Part shown: piece by piece, positions 1 through 12,737 of the stretch | How the letters are laid out: each line of letters starts with the position of its first letter | Position numbering within the stretch: the first letter of the stretch is position 1 | Assembly: GCA_964035015.1 (NCBI GenBank) | Contig: OZ035999.1 | Coordinates: 3,857,627-3,921,626, forward strand | Reading direction: 5' to 3' | From: Corallium rubrum | Taxonomy: Eukaryota; Cnidaria; Anthozoa; Scleralcyonacea; Coralliidae | DNA length: 64,000 nt | Notes under the pieces: model-generated | Databases searched by the model: none | Told to the model about the DNA's origin: nothing | What the model saw: only the letters and a program-made list of their open reading frames with translations | Made by a program: the position numbers and the translations under genes

Positions 1-46
1 GGGGTGCCCTAAAGAGTTGGCTATGGGCAGCTAGATTTCATGCATC

Positions 47-47
47 T

Positions 48-133
<86 letters not shown>

Positions 134-315
134 CATCCGTCCGTCCGTCCGTCCGTCCGTCCGTCGTTCGTCCGTCCGTCCGTCCGTCCGTTCGTTCGTC
201 TGTCCGTTCGTTCGTTCGTTTGTTCGTTCGTTCGTTCGTTCGTTCGTTCGTTCGTTCGTTCGTTCGTTCGTTCGTTCGTTCGTTCGTTCGTTCGTTCGTT
301 CGTTCGTTCGTTCGT
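47..315. repeat. Compound tetranucleotide microsatellite (CTGT)n-(CCGT)n-(TTCG)n
   Basis: Three successive tetranucleotide blocks differ by single steps (CTGT, CCGT, TTCG). ORFs here are microsatellite read-through. Confidence 0.95.
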
Positions 316-600
316 GGGGGTGTTAGTGGCACAGTGGTTAGCGCACGTGCCGTTCACCTCTGCGACCTGGGTTCGATACCTTCTCCGTTCAGTTATCTGA
401 TTAAAATTTCGCCTTGGCCGCATGCGAGAAGAGTGCTTCCAGTTTTACTCTACCAAACACCGCAGGTTTCCTCCCGGTACTCCGGTTTCCTCCTGTAGAA
501 ACACTGGATCAATAAGGGATGTCCATAACTGGACCTCTAGGGAGAACAGTTAGCTATATATAGAGTTATCTAGTATAAATAAGATTAGTTCGTTCATTCG
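316..600 (+). mobile_element. tRNA-derived SINE (copy 1)
   Basis: A perfect A box TGGCACAGTGG lies at 327-337 and a B box GGTTCGATACC (10 of 11) at 370-380. A tRNA-unrelated body follows (AACACCGCAGGTTTCCTCC, GGATCAATAAGGGAT) and a tail AGTTATCTAGTATAAATAAG reminiscent of LINE 3' ends. It is preceded by the (TTCG)n array. Confidence 0.75.
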
Positions 601-683
601 TATTCAATAGGCACGGCACGACACAGCACTATAAGACTAGGTCTGGTAAATCTCTGACTGTGTCTATAAAATGAGCAGCATAT

Positions 684-1066
684 CCTCCTACCTAGAATTA
701 CCAATAATCAGTAAGTGTGAAATGCCTAGAATTACCAATAATCGTTAATTTTAAAAACGAATTCCCAACCCCCACACCCCAACGCTAACCATAACCTCTA
801 AACCTTACCGTAAACCTAACCATAACCCCCCGGCAACCCTAACCCTAACCCACAACTCCCCAGTGGCCCTAAACCTAACCACAACCCTCCGGGAAAAAAG
901 TCCCACCTCTCAGACCCCGACCACAACACCCCTACTGGTTTTTTAGTTATATGCAATTTAGTTTAACATCCCGCATGTGGGACAGAGAATTACCTACAAT
1001 TACCAATTATTGGTAATTCAAGACCGTTTCACACTTACTGATTATTGGTAATTCTAGGTAGGAGGA
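684..1066 (-). mobile_element. Foldback with internal degenerate telomere-like array (copy 1)
   Basis: The TIR CCTCCTACCTAGAATTACCA ends with its complement at 1066. The interior carries CCCTAACC-type repeats (about 760-890), then GTCCCACCTCTCAGACCCCG and CATCCCGCATGTGGGACA. This is the same core as 50670-51055 in opposite orientation, but with a different outer stem. Confidence 0.7.
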
Positions 1067-1984
1067 CATGTTGAAAATGAGATACCAATGGTCTACCTCT
1101 CACAATCTCGTTTGCAGACCCTTCTCACGCCCGCCCGCGTGACAAGGCTCTGGGTACGAGATTGCCTCTCACACCAAATTCTACCCAATTTGAAGAGCGT
1201 AAATTTCGATCCTGATGTCCCTGGCTATAGTCTCCTGACACTTTCCATTGACTGTATATATGTAGCTTTCTAAATATTCATCATTAAACTTCATATGCCC
1301 TTGTGATCTTTAATGGAGCTGTTGTAAGATCCATTGGTGGATTGACGCGGGTAATTCGATCTTGTCGTGCCACAGGTCGACAAATGTGACCAGACCTGGA
1401 GAGATGCTTGTGTTGCTTTAGGATTTTCAGTTGTAGCAAGTTCGTCTCTTGGTTCGTCTTTTAAAACGTACTAATAAAGCCGATATAGCTTGTCTAGACA
1501 CATGATCTGACTTGAGTAGTACATGTTATCACACACAGACCAGACGCGATTAGAACTCCGTGCCCAAGACTTCAAACTCGACCAATCCGATCATGCGTCA
1601 CTTCAGTTTAAGTAGGTACACCTGTACCATACAATTCACGCCATTTAGCTATACCTCGCAAGTTTCTAAGAGGGCGTGGAAGTATATATACCCAGGTGAT
1701 TAGTATACACTTTCAACAGACATTTTTAAACTCTGGGAGTAACTGAGTAAGTTATTTATACTATATCTTGATCGAATTAATAAATATTCAGTTTTGACAA
1801 TATTAAGACTCAGAGAGCCACTCCTTCACATTTCCAAGGTCAATGACGAATCTTTGCCAGTATCATTTTACACCCCATCTCTTGTTATGCTTGCACAATT
1901 CATTGTAATTAACTTCTAATTTGTGCGTCACTTGTTCTGCATTCCTTCTCGCCTAACGGTATGACCAAAGGCAAAGTATCTTAT

Positions 1985-3800
1985 TCAATTAGTTTTCAAA
2001 GCCTTTCAAAGCATTTCTATTACTATTTTTAGCACTGCCTCACTATTGAATTATGAATATAGTGATATTCTTTTTTTCACGAGATCATCACCATTTTCCT
2101 AATTATTGTCCACATCTAAAATACTTAGATGTTTTGGTGGTGCCATCGTTGATAGTGAAGGTTTGACTTCAATATAGGTGTCCATACCGACCATACGTAT
2201 AGCACCTCAATATTCTCATCCGAGTCTAAAAAGTTATCATGTCTGCTCAATTCTAAATGATAGACTGATATAGTCATCCTGCAAATTATTGAACCATTTC
2301 GCTTCTTAATAGTTTTCCATTCACTTTTCTTCCCAGTAACTTCTTCTACATTCGTGTTCGCCTGATAATGAAAGCCAGAGTATATCATCTTATATTTATA
2401 GCTTATATATAAACACAAACTGTTAATAGTTGCGACTTTTCTAATTAAAACCAGAGGGCTTCACTCAGGGCGACTCAAGTAAAAAGCGTTTTATTTTGTT
2501 CACAATCTTTTTTGTAGTTTGATTCCGAGATAAATTTCCAGCAAAACAGTGTCAGCGTTTTTTTATTTATCGCCTGGTTTCGAATTTATGACTAATTTTG
2601 TCCGAATGTTGGTCGAAAAACAGCATTTTCAACTTTGATCGTCAAAAAATTTGCAAAACTCGAACTTGCTGGAAATTTATCTCGGAATCGAACTGCGAAA
2701 AAAGGTTTTGAACAAAATAAAACGCTTTTTACTTAAGTCGCCCCAAGTGAAGCCCTCTGGTTTCAATTAAAAAATTCACAACTATTAACGGTTTGTGTTT
2801 ATCGCGAAACCAAAGACACCATTGTGTTCTACACATTCATATAGCTTTCTAACGATATCTATTTTATTTTTGTGGCATAAATTCTGACGAATTGAGAGCG
2901 CGTTACAGAAATGACCCTGCAAACCTTAACGAAGACCTTAAGCATTTGTCTTATTACCATTACTATGCTTAGCACTGCCTTATTGGTGTCATTCTTTTTT
3001 CCTGAGCTCCTCCTCCAGCGCATTTTCCTAACTGTCGACATATCAAATTGGCGCCAGGATGTTCTTGGTGGTGTCATCGTTAAGAGTGAAGATTTCACTG
3101 ACATGCAACAGACTTGACCATGGCATCGTAAGATGTGCGGAAATATAAAACTTTCTTCGAGTGTTAACCAAGAACATTATTATTATTATTACTATTAACG
3201 AATTTTTACAGAGGGTAAAACATTTCAGTGTATAAAACACTGTTATCAATATGTGCCATCTGAGCGCGTTACAGAAATGACCCTGCAAACCTTAAAGCAT
3301 TTGTCTTATTACCATTACTATGCTTAGCACTGCCTTATTGGTGTCATTCTTTTTTCCTGAGCTCCTCCTCCAGCGCATTTTCCTAACTGTCGACATATCA
3401 AATTGGCGCCAGGATGTTCTTGGTGGTGTCATCGTTAAGAGTGAAGATTTCACTGCCATGCAACAGACTTGACCATGGCATCGTAAGATGTGCGGAAATA
3501 TAAAACTTTCTTCGAGTGTTAACCAAGAACATTATTATTATTATTATTATTACTATTAACGAATTTTTACAGAGGGTAAAACATTTCAGTATATAAAACA
3601 TATGTGCCATCTCACATGTTATACAAAAATAGTCCCATTGCCCACAAAAATGGAGCTGTAAACGCGAATGCGTTTCGTGGTAATCGAGGTAGCTACGATT
3701 ATTAGTTTTAATAGTGCTAGAAACATCAATAAAACACTCACTCTATTGTATATACTAAAGTATACAGTAACTAAATACTTACATTTATGTGTAAATGTTT
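1985..3800. repeat. Diverged copy plus recent tandem duplication of an unknown repeat
   Basis: A block of about 360 bp (2893-3256) is repeated at 3259-3607 with few differences, mainly a 14-bp indel and variable (TTA)n. A more diverged partial copy lies at about 1985-2180 (TTAGCACTGCCT, GGTGGTGCCATCGTT). A related stretch (GATGTGCGGAAATATGAAAT, AATCAATAAAACACTCTATT) occurs at about 24420-24650. No coding capacity is recognised. Confidence 0.7.
2410..2801. mobile_element. 392-bp foldback element
   Basis: Left TAAACACAAACTGTTAATAG and right CTATTAACGGTTTGTGTTTA are inverted. The arms of about 150 bp include CCAGAGGGCTTCACT and AAAAAGCGTTTTATTTTGTT. No coding content. Confidence 0.75.
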
Positions 3801-3864
3801 TCCAGGAGCGATAAGCGTATCGACGTAAGCCTTAACAAAAATAAAGGTTATTCTGAGTGCAAAA

Positions 3865-4130
3865 AATAACAAGATAACAACAGCAGTAACAACAGCAGCA
3901 ACAACAAGAAGAGCAGCAGCAACAACAACACTAACAACAACAACAACAACAGCAGTAACAACAACAGCAGTAACAACAACAGCAACAACAACAATAACAA
4001 GAGCAGCAACAACAACAACAACACTAACAACAATAACAGCAGTAACAACAACAACAACAGTAGCAACAACAACAACAACAACAGCAACAATACTAACAAC
4101 AACAATAACAGCAGTGACAACAGCAGCAGC

Positions 4131-4182
<52 letters not shown>

Positions 4183-4515
4183 GCAACAACAAGAGCAGCA
4201 GCAACAACACTAACAACAACAACAACAACAGCAGCAACAACAAGAGCAGCAGCAACAACACTAACAACAACAGCAGCAGCAACAACAACAACAACACTAA
4301 CAACAACAATAACAGCAGTGACAACAGCAGCAGCAACAACAGCAACAACAAGAGCAGCAGCAACAATACTAACAACAACAACGGCAGCAGCAACAAGAGC
4401 AGCAGCAACGAAATAACAGCAGTAACAACAACAACAACAACAACAACAGCAAGAGCAGCAGCAACAACATTAACAACAATAACAGCAACAACAACAGCAG
4501 TAAAACCAAACTGCA
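3865..4515. repeat. (AAC)n/(AGC)n trinucleotide array, about 650 bp
   Basis: An interspersed CAA, CAG and TAA triplet array. Poly-Leu and poly-Thr ORFs on both strands are read-through only. Confidence 0.95.
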
Positions 4516-4539
4516 CGAACAGCAGCAACAACACTTCTT

Positions 4540-7469
4540 AGACTATGAGCTTATTTAGTTCTTGGAGCAAACTTTGTACAATTATTTTAACGTAAGATTA
4601 GGACTGGAGATAAGATTCTGGGTACAAGGTTGAGTAATATATATCGATGTAAAAACGGTATAGAGTCCCCTTAAATCATCTTAAGAATCCTAGGGTCTGT
4701 GAAGGGACAGACACAGCGTTGCCACTACGGGGTGTTACACGGTGCGATTTTTTTTGCAACTTGCAACATTCAGTGATTTGTTGCAAGTTGCAAGAAAAAT
4801 CGCATGGTGTAACAGCACCTTTAGAATCTTATATGCATTTTAAGACCAAACTGGGACCGGTGGAAAAAATGTAACATCAAAGTTTCCCGGTTGGAATGGA
4901 ATATACATGCTAGTGCAATGCAACTGCATGGCTACATAGTGACCACATGCATGCAGCTACTGAGGTCGTTGCCAAGAGCTTTACAGCCGCAAATTCTGTG
5001 TGTATGTCAATGGTACTAATGCTGGGAATTTGAAGTGTACGGTATAGCCTTATGTTTGGCATTTCAATCAATTACATTAAATGCATGCATGCAGTTCTAG
5101 GGAATTTTGGTGAAGAAAAATCTCTTGTGTTAAACAATATTTTTCTTGTAGTGTTCCTTCCCTAAATAGTCCTTCCTCCAAAGAAACCGTTTAATCGAAT
5201 GAAACGCCAAATGCTGGCCATATAGGACTAACTATATATAATTATGATCCAGGCGGGTATCGTATCTTAGAATAAATATCAATGGCTTTGCTTCGTGTAT
5301 TTTGCTGGGCGTTGATGTATTTATCAGTTCTAAAAAGACTGTTTTTCGTTAAGTTTCTATATATCACATAATAACTCGAAGTGCCAACAAGGGCGCCAAC
5401 CAAAAGATAAAAGAATGTTTATAGTCGGTACGGATATTTGACAGGGAGACACCTGTATTTGTAAAGTACTTCTGCCGCGTTCGCTTTTCCCCTTTCATCG
5501 TATACTTTGTGATGGCGCCGACAAGTTATCCATTACAACAGCCACACTTCGGAGGAGTGAATGGAAACGTCGTATTGCATGTCCAACTATGAAGATCGCG
5601 CTGATGATTACATTGAACACCTAAGCCGGGACAAACAATGGTTTTTATCAACGGTTTGAACCACTGCAGTTTGAAAACAATATGGCACAAGTTCATTACT
5701 AACAGTAACAGGTTAGCATGCGGGTCAACTCTGTAAAATAAAGTTTCGACGGCAGCTACGTGTAACTCAGTCAATATGTAAATGAATGTAATAAACGTCA
5801 TTTTATTTCTTATCGTTCCAGTTTATCGATCTCCAGTTGTTGTTGTTTACCTCCAAAGACCTACGCCATCTGTGTTCGGGATGAACTGGCTTTTCTTCCA
5901 ATTTCGTTTCCTGTTTTAATGTCTTCCTAATTAATATTTTGCACATCTTTAGTACTTTTGTTCTTTCGCTTGCGATAAATCTATATGGCAATATATAAAT
6001 TAAATAGTTCGCTTCCTCGTGGATATAAGATGCATGCATTAAGCACTAAAGGTCCGTGGACTGGTTCGTGTCACGAAATTATTGCCTGGGCAGCAAGGGA
6101 ATATTGAATCATCGTTAGGATTCGTTTATATCTGAAACTAAACCAATTCTTCTCGACAAATTTAGTTTATTTTATAGAGTTATAAATTTTTGTTGCAACT
6201 TAAATTGGGATTTTGAGGCAATTTTTATCGCACACCTGACTGTGATTTCCAATCGTTCGTGTATAAACTACACGGAGTGTCGTTATACGATTTGAACTGC
6301 AATTTTATCGGGGATTTCGACAACCGAGCAATCGATGGTTTTTCGTCTTTCTTTTGAGGCCAAGGTATTTCCTTTTTGGCTCCTCTGCGTTGTTTCAGTT
6401 CTCGAGTATAACCAGTTCCGTGTCGTGTCGGCTAGAACAAACCTTTCGGTAGCCTTATAACAGGTAAATTTGAACATGCCAGAAAAAGTCGCTTATACCT
6501 GGTGTCATCTACAGCGGTAAGAACACTACCGTGAAAAAATCGTCAAAAACCGCAATACCGATTACACGAAATAGCGAAAACTCCAAAGGTGAATAAAACC
6601 AAAAATCCTATATATATCGAAGCGGCAAAATTACCGAAATACTGTACGAAAAACACCACAAAACCGTAATACCGAAAATCCCATGCAATGAATCCTATGC
6701 AATCAGATGTTTAACATCTGCATAAAATTTATTTCTTCAGCTGTTTCCTGGCAAACTTTCTTGACATGTTGTATAAAAAGCGTGCAAAAGACGTTCAAGA
6801 TGTCAAACTTAATTGTTATATAAAAATATATATATTTAAGTGTAGTAGCATTATTCGCTCGCTGCCTCCCTCCCTCAGTCTTCCCCTCTCGCTCAGCCTT
6901 CCCCACTTCTTCCATCCCTCTCTCCCTCCCTCCCCCAACATACATACATACATACACATACACCAACCCACCCACCCACCCACTAACTTAAATCTGCACA
7001 TCGTTGTACTTAAAATTGTACTTAGAACATGTATTACACAAATAATCAAACTGATAAACAATCTCTATGGAATCAGACAATCAAATAAAAAACTGTAGAA
7101 TATATTTGATCCCTTAATTCCAACTTATGATATCTCTGCCAGCGAATTCGATTCATAATTTTGGCAGCACAATTGCTCATGTTTCTAAAAATGATTTGTA
7201 AAAACCATGTTTCTAGATGTTTGCCATTTAGCACGACACGCACCAACTTGACTCATGCGTATCAAGTCATTTTCAAGTCAAACCGTACTTGTTTAGATGG
7301 ATCAGATTGGAGACATTCAAGTCATCCTTGCTTGAATCTCAAGTCAATACACTCCACTGCGTAGATTGCTTAACCAGCCATTCCTTTTGATCAGATCGAA
7401 AACTTTCAATCTTCTTCATGTAAACACAACAAGGACACTCAATCCTCTTCATGTAAACAGGGCCTATAA
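4540..7469. other. Stretch without recognised gene
   Basis: AT-rich DNA with scattered short ORFs of no recognised family. A short inverted pair GTGTTACACGGTGCGATTTTT/AAAAATCGCATGGTGTAACA lies at 4733-4812. A C/T-rich simple stretch with CATA repeats lies at about 6870-6985. Nothing else supported. Confidence 0.6.
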
Positions 7470-7612
7470 AAGCCTGTTTTTCACGAGGCGGAATTTTGCG
7501 CGCGGAGCGGAAATTTTCGTTGTCTTGTGATTTCTCGGGTGGAACTAATTAGAAAAGAGAAAGAAAAATTCCGCTCCGCGCACAAAATTCCGCCTAGTGG
7601 AAAGCCGGCTTT
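7470..7612. mobile_element. Second copy of the GCGCGCGGAGCGG hairpin MITE family
   Basis: It has the same termini and GC-rich stem as 12597-12736, with the internal spacer inverted relative to it (CTTGTGATTTCTC on opposite sides). The flanks no longer match TTA on the left. Confidence 0.7.
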
Positions 7613-8418
7613 AGTCGGTGGGTGGGGAGAGAGCGGACATGAGGTTCTCTTTTTTTAAAAAAAAATCCAAATTAAGCGATCGAAGAGTTTTTCTCGTTAC
7701 CCAATATCATTATTCTCCACCTGACGACACCGTACGTCCCACAATAATTATTCCAACCTATAAAGCTATATAATTATCTGTTTCTTTCTTTCTGAATCGT
7801 GTCATGAGCATATATATAGGCTGAAATTTGGCCTATGTTATGCATGACTTTTACCATATCAATTTATTAAGAAAATAAAAATAATATATCCATATTAAAT
7901 ACCGTACCGACGGCGGACAGACATGCACACAAAATAAAAAAAAAGATATCTAATGACTCATGCAATAATTTTTTGATATAATCATGGCCATGCAACTGTG
8001 CGGTTCGGCCGGGTAAATGGCTACTTATACAACTCTTATAATTACATATACACATGCCCTTATTTATCATTTTCGAAAATAAGAAATCCTTTTATACACA
8101 TTTCCTTAATTCTTGTCTGACTAAGTAAGCAAAATTGTGCATCTTATATATTATACGATTGACCTTTCTTGTCAGTCTCTTTTCACTTTCAATATTCTAT
8201 TTATTAACCGAATATAGCTCAGTGAGTCAAAGCATCCGGTCTGCAGACAACACTGAACAAAAAGGCCGGTTTCAAAAGCAAAGATACAAATTTCAAAACG
8301 TACTGCAGCGGTTGAATTCATTTAACATATAAGTCGGTATCTTCTAGTAATATAAAGTTGGTTTGGTTCGTGTTTATATCTACTTAACATGACGGACTGA
8401 TAACCGGCATTCATTTAT

Positions 8419-8483
8419 ATTCAAGATCAGAAATGTGTTGTGCATGAATATTCAAGATCAGAAATGTGTTGTGCATGAATATA
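8419..8483. repeat. Tandem duplication of a 34-bp unit
   Basis: AATATTCAAGATCAGAAATG TGTTGTGCATG occurs twice, head to tail, without differences. Confidence 0.9.
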
Positions 8484-8606
8484 GTATAAAAACGAAAGGT
8501 GAACTGCGCGGAGATTTTTAGGCACAAACGTTTCAAGCGATGTATGCGCTTTAAATAAGAAGTACATACAAATTTATATATTACAATGTTACAGAAATTA
8601 ATTCAC

Positions 8607-8708
8607 CTGGTCGGTCCAACGCGTTGTCAGATTCCTTTTTCGATTTAGATATGCAATTTCCAGCCATGTGACACCAAAACCAGTTCCTCGATAAGGAAAT
8701 ATATTTAC
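8607..8708 (-). CDS. Possible orphan exon (34 codons), unrecognised
   Basis: On the minus strand a pyrimidine-rich tract ending CTTTAG is followed by 102 bp open in phase 0 (begins VNIFPYRGTGFGV) and then CAG|GTGAAT, a usable donor. The composition is more protein-like than the surroundings. No neighbouring exon was found on either side, so it could be chance or a piece of a gene with very long introns. I assign no function. Confidence 0.2.
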
Positions 8709-10490
8709 CTAAAGAAGTAAAAAGGGAAAAAAAAGAGTCACAACTCAGATCATCAGTATATCTTTTGAGCAACTATGGATATATGATAAAGTAGTGTAAG
8801 AAAGCAAAGGTGATTCAGTATTAACACTCGGTTATACCTATATATAAGCCTTTTTTTAGCAAAATAGACACAGCAGAAAAATAACAGTGGTCTTGCCTGT
8901 GCGGACATGCACAACAAACTGAATTGTTTTCTTCAATTTTCCGCGTGTCAAGCCGAGGACCGACGCCGCAGTGAAATACTTAAGTGTATTCAAAGCAGCG
9001 GGTTCTTTTAAAGCTCCCGCAGTTTGTTTTAAGTATCAAGGTTCTTAAAGCGTTCTCTTTGCCGGCAACTAAACCCAGGTACTTTCCAAAACCGAATTAA
9101 TTTTTGAACGCGAGACCGCTCCGATGTGCTCAATTATCTTGCCTTGTGTTCTGTACAATTAAAGGAACCGCTCTTCATTTAATGAACACAATAAGGTTAT
9201 CCCTCTTCACCACAGCTGAAAAAAGCTTATTGGAACCGTCGAGGACGCGAAAAAGCCGCTGATAAGCAGTCCGAGATAAGCACTTTATATATACCACGCG
9301 TGTGTCCGCGGGACAAAAACTGAAAGCATTATAATTTGAGCAAATATATCGCCTAATGTTAAAATCCTTTCAGTTCAAACTCAACAGCAATGTAAAAATT
9401 CTCCGCCATTTTACAGCTTCCGCGTTTTTATATGAACACGGAAGTTATAATTTCGGAGTCTGTATAAACTTCGCTGTATGGCTTGTGGTCTGATGTCTCA
9501 AAATGTTTACAGCTTGTCGGTATTTCGATAACTCGGACAAATAAAATAATGTAGAAGCGTCTCATTTAAATATTTTTCATTTGTGCGTATTTACTTAAAA
9601 TCAAACAGCACACAAAGTTTTTTATACAGTCTTTCTGGAATTATCGAAGTTAAGTATTCATTTTAGCCATATAGTGAAGTAAACTGCTCGACTGAATTCA
9701 CAAACATTAAACTGGAAGAGTTCTAGGATCAGATAACAATATAAAGTCAAACCGGATAAACAACTGTATACGAAACGAAACATATAGACCGCCGCTGGAG
9801 ACACGTGCATAAATGCTGGCCCACAACGGAATATTCACTGGGGTATTAGTCGTGTTTAATAACACAGGATGACCACATTTAGTTAAGCGTTATCTGTATC
9901 AGTTTAAAAACTAATTGTCTTTTTAACTTTGTTGTGCAACTTTCATTAAAATGTGCTTGGCGGAAGACGAAAAGCTTTTGAAGTTCTCCCCGGGATGGTG
10001 CGAAATGTACGTGGGATATTTGAAATTGTATAATAATCACTTTGACTACAGAGAAACGCGGGTGGCGCAGAAAACTAGTCCCAGCTTGGTCTTATAATGT
10101 ATATATACTCAAGTTTCAGTCAACACTCGAAATTTCCTTTTACTAAAAATCGCCAAAATTTCTAGACCATTGTCTAGTGATGTCTGGTAACAGAAAAAGA
10201 AAGCCTGATATATATATATACTCTGACAGAGGCTGACAGTCAGTGCAATATTCTTTTGCAATAACCGCAACACTGTAACTTACAGGAAATTCGTTTTGAT
10301 TTTTAACTCTTGAGTCATCTTTTTAAATCTTCACTTTTTGGGCTACATTCTGGGTGCCATGAAAATTCTTGGTTCTTGTCAAGAAATAGCGAGGTTCAAA
10401 TAACACTATTAACTCAGGGGATGGGGGCGTGGCAGCATGCTTCAGGAAGTGTATAATATTCCAACAGCGGACAACAACAGTTGAATATCA
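8709..10490. other. Stretch without recognised gene
   Basis: No coding, RNA or transposon signature beyond a short hairpin-like GC-richer segment near 8940-9050. Left unannotated. Confidence 0.6.
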
Positions 10491-10493
10491 ATA

Positions 10494-10548
<55 letters not shown>
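10494..10548. repeat. (TA)n microsatellite
   Basis: An uninterrupted TA run. Similar TA tracts occur at 11621-11670, 11864-11894, 12123-12211, 12535-12570, 22683-22721 and 34372-34430. Confidence 0.95.
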
Positions 10549-10554
<6 letters not shown>

Positions 10555-10779
10555 AACTCGTTCGTTCATCTTCAAATCATAATATAGGGTTGCAGTTTTT
10601 TGAAAGTTTGTAGCGCCTCGTGTTCTCTTGAAGACACAAACAAATTTTTGGTTCGTTTTTACACAAAGTGTCATTCACAACGCAGAAAAAGCTTTTTATC
10701 GTTGTAAACACAAGAAGGCAATCGATTGCGCTGTCGCTAGGAAACCTTGAAAAATGAAAAAAAACCCAACTGTGTGAAT

Positions 10780-10858
10780 AGCCTGCCATAGCAGACCCTA
10801 TTCCCCCCCCCCCCCCCTCCCGCTTTGTGAGGAAAAAGTCTGCTATAGCAGGCTACTG
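10780..10858. repeat. Short inverted repeat around a poly-C tract
   Basis: AATAGCCTGCCATAGCAGAC and GTCTGCTATAGCAGGCTA flank a 15-base C run. It is a small hairpin, possibly a MITE with a decayed centre. Confidence 0.6.
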
Positions 10859-11099
10859 TGTGAAGGGCTAAATATGGTAAATTGTCATTAGTCTTTTGCG
10901 GTATACCGTGTTCCTAAATATAAATATATAAAAATATAATAAAATCCTTAAATAAAGGCCCTCCCTTGCAGGTCGTGGGACTTTAGGCAGTGACATATAT
11001 ACTAGTTCAGGTCTACATAAGCAAGCCGAAATTCATGTATAGACAGCCGAAGAAAGTTGGAAAAAGTCAAACCCCAGAACTGCGTAAGGTGTCCCTTTA

Positions 11100-11463
11100 A
11101 ATCTACGGTTACACACACCGATTTGTGTCGCCGCTTTATTGCGAGATAAATCGGTCACCCAGCTACACACATCAATTTGTGTTGAAGGAAAATCAAGTTT
11201 AAAAATAAACCAAGGATGATTGCAACACAAATCGGGCGTTGCCGATTTTCGTTGCAAGTTTTTGATAATGGATCAAAAACTTCCATGCAACGAAAATCTG
11301 CAAGTCGCCGATTTGTGTTGCAATCATACCAAATTTCTTTTGTTCAAGCTCCACCGCCCATCCTTGGTTTATTTTTAAACTTGATTTTTCTTCAACACAA
11401 ATTGATGTGTGTAGCCGCAATTAGACACAAATCGGCGACACAAATCGGTGTGTAACCGTAGCT
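11100..11463. mobile_element. Foldback MITE (Harbinger-like), TSD TTA
   Basis: The ends CTACGGTTACACACACCG and CGGTGTGTAACCGTAG are inverted. TTA occurs on both sides if one base of slippage is allowed. The motif ACACAAATCGGCG recurs in both orientations, and the element folds along its whole length. Confidence 0.7.
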
Positions 11464-11618
11464 TTACGCCAGACGGTTCTACTCGTCAGGGAGAGGCGCC
11501 TTAGAAAGCCATTAATGAAAGTGCAGTTACGGATTTCAATTTAAGCTGGTGATTCATAAAATAATACTTTAAAGGTCCTTAAAGATTTTAAACTTAAAGT
11601 TAATTAAGTAAAAAATAG

Positions 11619-11671
<53 letters not shown>

Positions 11672-11674
<3 letters not shown>

Positions 11675-11799
11675 CGCTTACCTCAAAAGTCTGCAACAGG
11701 CTGTTTCATCTAAAAAAGAATCTTCAGGAAAAAGAATCTGCCTGAAGATTCTTTTTTAGATGAAACAGCCTGTTGCAGACTTTTGAGGTAAGCGAAAAT
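11672..11799. repeat. Near-perfect palindrome, about 58-bp arms
   Basis: TTTTCGCTTACCTCAAAAGT through its exact complement at 11799, with a 14-bp spacer near 11730-11744. It is flanked on the left by (TA)n. It may be a head-to-head dimer of a retroelement end. Confidence 0.85.
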
Positions 11800-11862
11800 C
11801 TATATTTGCTCTAACTATATGTTATCGAGCACTCTTTGCGTTTCGTAGACCAAAACCCACAC

Positions 11863-11895
<33 letters not shown>

Positions 11896-11896
<1 letters not shown>

Positions 11897-11941
11897 CTAC
11901 AGATGGTACCGTTTCGGCCTTTTGGGCCTCATCAGTGTAGT
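11896..11941 (-). ncRNA. Hammerhead ribozyme-like motif (type I, short palindromic stem III)
   Basis: On the minus strand in order: ACTACA, CTGATGA, GGCC-CAAAA-GGCC, GAAAC, GGTACC, ATC, TGTAGT. CTGATGA and GAAA are the invariant core. Stem II is 4 bp (GGCC/GGCC). ACTACA pairs fully with TGTAGT as stem I. Cleavage would follow ATC (minus strand, between 11902 and 11901). The position next to U16.1 is a C-A mismatch, and the self-complementary GGTACC suggests dimer-type stem III pairing as known in retroelement hammerheads. Activity is not established. Confidence 0.55.
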
Positions 11942-12122
11942 GCTGATGAGCAGGATGAAGGTAACTGCTATTTACAGTCACCTTTGGTGCCTCACAAATT
12001 GTGGGACATCAAAACCATGCCAGAGCGCTCAAACTGCAAGCAGTGAGCGTGCGCACAATGCGTAAGCAGCAATGGCTCATCCTGTAGAGCGCTCAATATG
12101 ACCTAAAGGCCATAGAGCGATA

Positions 12123-12210
<88 letters not shown>

Positions 12211-12216
<6 letters not shown>

Positions 12217-12528
12217 CTTATTGGATTCATCTAAGCCCGATATGGCAAAATATTTAAGTCGAAAATTCAATATTGGGCGAGACCGAAAGTCGAGCCTAAT
12301 ATTAAAATTTGAGACTTAAATATTTTCCATATCGGGCGAAGATAAATCCAATAGGTGTTTTATTATATCGAACAAATAATCGTGCAATTGACAAGTAAAT
12401 ATATACCTTGTGCACCTGTCCAAATGTTGCTGCCCAATATGTAGTTGTCCCACATCGTAAAATATTGGGCTGGCACGTGACGCTAATGTAGACATTTGAT
12501 TGGACGATTATTTGTGAGGGTATAATAA

Positions 12529-12532
<4 letters not shown>
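12211..12532 (+). mobile_element. Dispersed 320-bp repeat, copy 1
   Basis: TTGGATTCATCTAAGCCCGA through ATTTGTGAGGGTATAATAAA matches 45171-45493 collinearly. The first 140 bp form an inverted pair (GGATTCATCTAAGCCCGATA / TCGGGCGAAGATAAATCC). Flanked on both sides by (TA)n. Confidence 0.8.
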
Positions 12533-12575
<43 letters not shown>

Positions 12576-12596
12576 AGTGGAGTGCTGCATGCGTTA

Positions 12597-12736
12597 AGCC
12601 GGTTTTCCACAAGGCGGAATTTTGCGCGCGGAGCGCAATTTTTCTTTGTCTTTTCTAATTAGTTCCACCTGAGAAATCACAAGACAAAGAAAATTTCCGC
12701 TCCGCGCGGAAAATTCCGCCTCGTGGAAAACAGGCT
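12597..12736. mobile_element. 140-bp hairpin MITE, TSD TTA
   Basis: The TIR AGCCGGTTTTCCACAAGGCGG ends in its near-complement; TTA flanks at 12594-12596 and 12737-12739. It shares the GGCGGAATTTTGCGCGCGGA core with the element at 7470-7612. Confidence 0.78.
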
Positions 12737-12737
12737 T

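Noticed and set aside
760..890. True telomere or chromosome end
   Set aside because: Repeats are degenerate, short and bounded by inverted repeats; the same core recurs at 50.8 kb.
3848..4534. 228-codon poly-Leu ORF and 100-codon Thr/Ala ORF
   Set aside because: Trinucleotide repeat read-through.
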